Below are positions 5,457 through 6,107 of a stretch of DNA of 6,107 bases, piece after piece (positions within the stretch are counted from its first letter, which is position 1; each line of letters starts with the position of its first letter). The DNA is from Nostoc sp. CHAB 5715. GTDB taxonomy: Bacteria; Cyanobacteriota; Cyanobacteriia; Cyanobacteriales; Nostocaceae. The position numbers and the translations under genes were made by a program. The stretch is taken from the NCBI RefSeq assembly GCF_020829685.1, contig NZ_JAIVFR010000425.1, positions 1 to 6,107 on the forward strand, given 5' to 3'. The notes under the pieces were generated by a model, which was given only the letters and a program-made list of their open reading frames with translations, did not search any database and was not told the DNA's origin.

Positions 5457-5523
5457 TAAACTGTCCAGTTCAATTCATGCTAAACTAAACTGACTAGTTT
5501 AGTCAATATGATACAACTAAACT
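5455..5523. promoter_or_regulatory. Three ACTAAACT boxes, probable TetR-type operator region
   Basis: ACTAAACT occurs exactly at 5455-5462, 5484-5491 and 5516-5523. The middle copy is half of a perfect inverted repeat, ACTAAACT-gact-AGTTTAGT (5484-5503), the size and shape of a TetR-family operator. The first copy has a degenerate partner (AGTTCAAT, 5467-5474) at the same 4-bp spacing; the third stands alone. Starts are spaced 29 and 32 bp, close to three helical turns. Lying between the divergent genes, the boxes could control both. Confidence 0.65.
5477..5506 (-). promoter_or_regulatory. Proposed devB promoter overlapping the operator dyad
   Basis: On the minus strand a -35 TTGACT (5506-5501, five of six to consensus) is followed after 18 bp by TAGCAT (5482-5477, four of six). 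Transcription would start near 5470 with a leader of about 50 nt. The dyad at 5484-5503 fills the spacer and overlaps the -35, so a bound repressor would block polymerase. In the other direction a TATGAT (5507-5512) could be a -10 for the tetR-type gene, without a clear -35. Confidence 0.45.
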
Positions 5524-5565
5524 TGTGAATCAATTTGCAAGGGCATTATGCAGAAGAATGCTATT

Positions 5566-5618
5566 CCTGCCCCCTGCCTCACCTCGACTGCGCTCGGCCA
5601 CCACCTGCCCCCTGCCTC
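5566..5618. repeat. 15-bp direct repeat in the tetR leader
   Basis: CCTGCCCCCTGCCTC occurs exactly at 5566-5580 and 5604-5618, 38 bp apart. The 23 bp between contain CTCGACTGCGCTCGG, which from memory belongs to a common dispersed repeat of Nostoc-type genomes. It lies in the long untranslated stretch before the tetR-type gene and looks like a repeat insertion rather than a control site. Confidence 0.75.
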
Positions 5619-5694
5619 CTCCAACAAAGGGTATATTTATTTTCGCCATTTTCTACTGGGGCATTTTGCAGCATCTATTAATATTGTTTATAAG

Positions 5695-5700
5695 AAAGGA
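5695..5700 (+). promoter_or_regulatory. Ribosome-binding site of the tetR-type gene
   Basis: AAAGGA, 10 nt before the ATG at 5711. It supports that start, which also gives a normal N-terminal arm ahead of the helix-turn-helix. Confidence 0.6.
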
Positions 5701-5710
5701 TGATTAATAA

Positions 5711-6022
5711 ATGGTACGCATCAAAGCTGACGAAGTTGATCGAGACAATTCCGTTGATAAAGTGGAGCAAATTTTGCAAGGGGCAATGCAAGAATTCCTT
5801 CAACATGGCTATGCTGGTACAAGCATGGATCGGGTAGCAGTAGCAGCAGGTGTTTCTAAAGCGACAGTCTACAGCCACTTTCAAGATAAAGAAGGACTTT
5901 TTAAAGTACTGTTAGAGCAACTGGCAAGCAAAAAGAACAACTCCATTTTTGGCACAGAACCTATTAAGGGAGAACCAGCCGTTATACTGCACCAGGTAGC
6001 AACCAAAGCATTAGAAAAGTAA
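5711..6022 (+). CDS. TetR/AcrR-family repressor, short or truncated
   Basis: A 103-residue protein with a complete TetR-type DNA-binding domain: helix 1 (about 15-32, VDKVEQILQGAMQEFLQH), the GYAGTSM turn (33-39), and the helix-turn-helix VAVAAGVSKATVYSHF (42-57) followed by KEGLF. Family members are usually about 190-210 residues, with a C-terminal ligand-binding and dimer domain; here that domain stops after about 45 residues at TAA (6020-6022). The same frame stays open for 28 more codons to the window edge, but those do not look like a TetR sensor domain, and no other frame clearly restores one. It is divergent from devB with operator-like boxes between them, so it is the likely regulator of the exporter. 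It may be a truncated pseudogene, a short DNA-binding-only protein, or carry a base error. Confidence 0.85.
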   Translation: MVRIKADEVDRDNSVDKVEQILQGAMQEFLQHGYAGTSMDRVAVAAGVSKATVYSHFQDKEGLFKVLLEQLASKKNNSIFGTEPIKGEPAVILHQVATKALEK

Positions 6023-6107
6023 AATGAAAGTTCATTTAATAAACTTCGGCAGGTCTTGTTGTCCCCAGCTTCTAACAAGCCGCAAGTTTTGTGGCGGGGT
6101 CTAAATC

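Noticed and set aside
5525..5707. A 60-residue plus-strand frame before the tetR-type gene
   Set aside because: It starts at GTG without a ribosome-binding site, runs through a dispersed repeat and codes a low-complexity peptide.
5678..6078. Minus-strand frames overlapping the tetR-type gene
   Set aside because: They are antisense to the helix-turn-helix coding region and show no domain features.

Overview
The window looks like chromosomal DNA of a filamentous, probably heterocyst-forming cyanobacterium of the Nostoc/Anabaena type. Three signs point there. There are seven perfect GCGATCGC (HIP1) octamers. There are many short tandemly repeated heptamers in the gaps between genes, a hallmark of heterocystous cyanobacteria. 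The core is a DevBCA-type exporter cluster next to cyanobacterial-type housekeeping genes. No rRNA, tRNA, CRISPR array or transposase gene is visible.

Layout, left to right. The 3' end of a LuxR/NarL-type regulator (3-320, +) enters from outside the window. It faces a convergent low-molecular-weight protein tyrosine phosphatase (549-1019, -) across a gap filled with a 20-bp palindrome and 18 heptamers. Behind the phosphatase, on the same strand, lies a YbaB/EbfC nucleoid-associated protein (1082-1429, -); the two are probably cotranscribed. A 503-bp gene-free stretch (1430-1932) holds a likely -10 box, a short heptamer array, a multi-hairpin palindromic element and a G/C-rich hairpin. Then comes devB-devC-devA, read right to left on the minus strand (devB 4111-5421, devC 2730-3902, devA 1933-2631). 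It encodes the membrane-fusion protein, permease and ATPase of one tripartite exporter. A divergent TetR-family gene (5711-6022, +) follows, with only its DNA-binding half and the start of the sensor half before a stop codon.

How the genes fit together. In this family DevA hydrolyses ATP, DevC is the inner-membrane permease and DevB links it through the periplasm to a TolC-like outer-membrane channel not encoded here. In Anabaena the founding member exports the heterocyst envelope glycolipid, but paralogues are common, so the substrate here is unknown. The 289-bp gap between devB and tetR carries three ACTAAACT boxes. One is a perfect 8-4-8 dyad lying between the proposed -35 and -10 of devB, the expected place for a TetR operator. 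A GTA-N8-TAC sequence matching the NtcA core lies beside it.

The most unusual feature is the density of minisatellites. Nearly all of the devB-devC and devC-devA gaps are tandem 7- and 9-mers. The same ACTCCCC array (mRNA sense) ends 10-12 nt before both the devC and devA start codons. Two other genes have their stop codons inside heptamers. The 208-bp array before devC has no stop codon in any minus-strand frame, so devC can be read with a 73-residue repeat-coded extension. I treat that as an annotation trap, but it can be tested.
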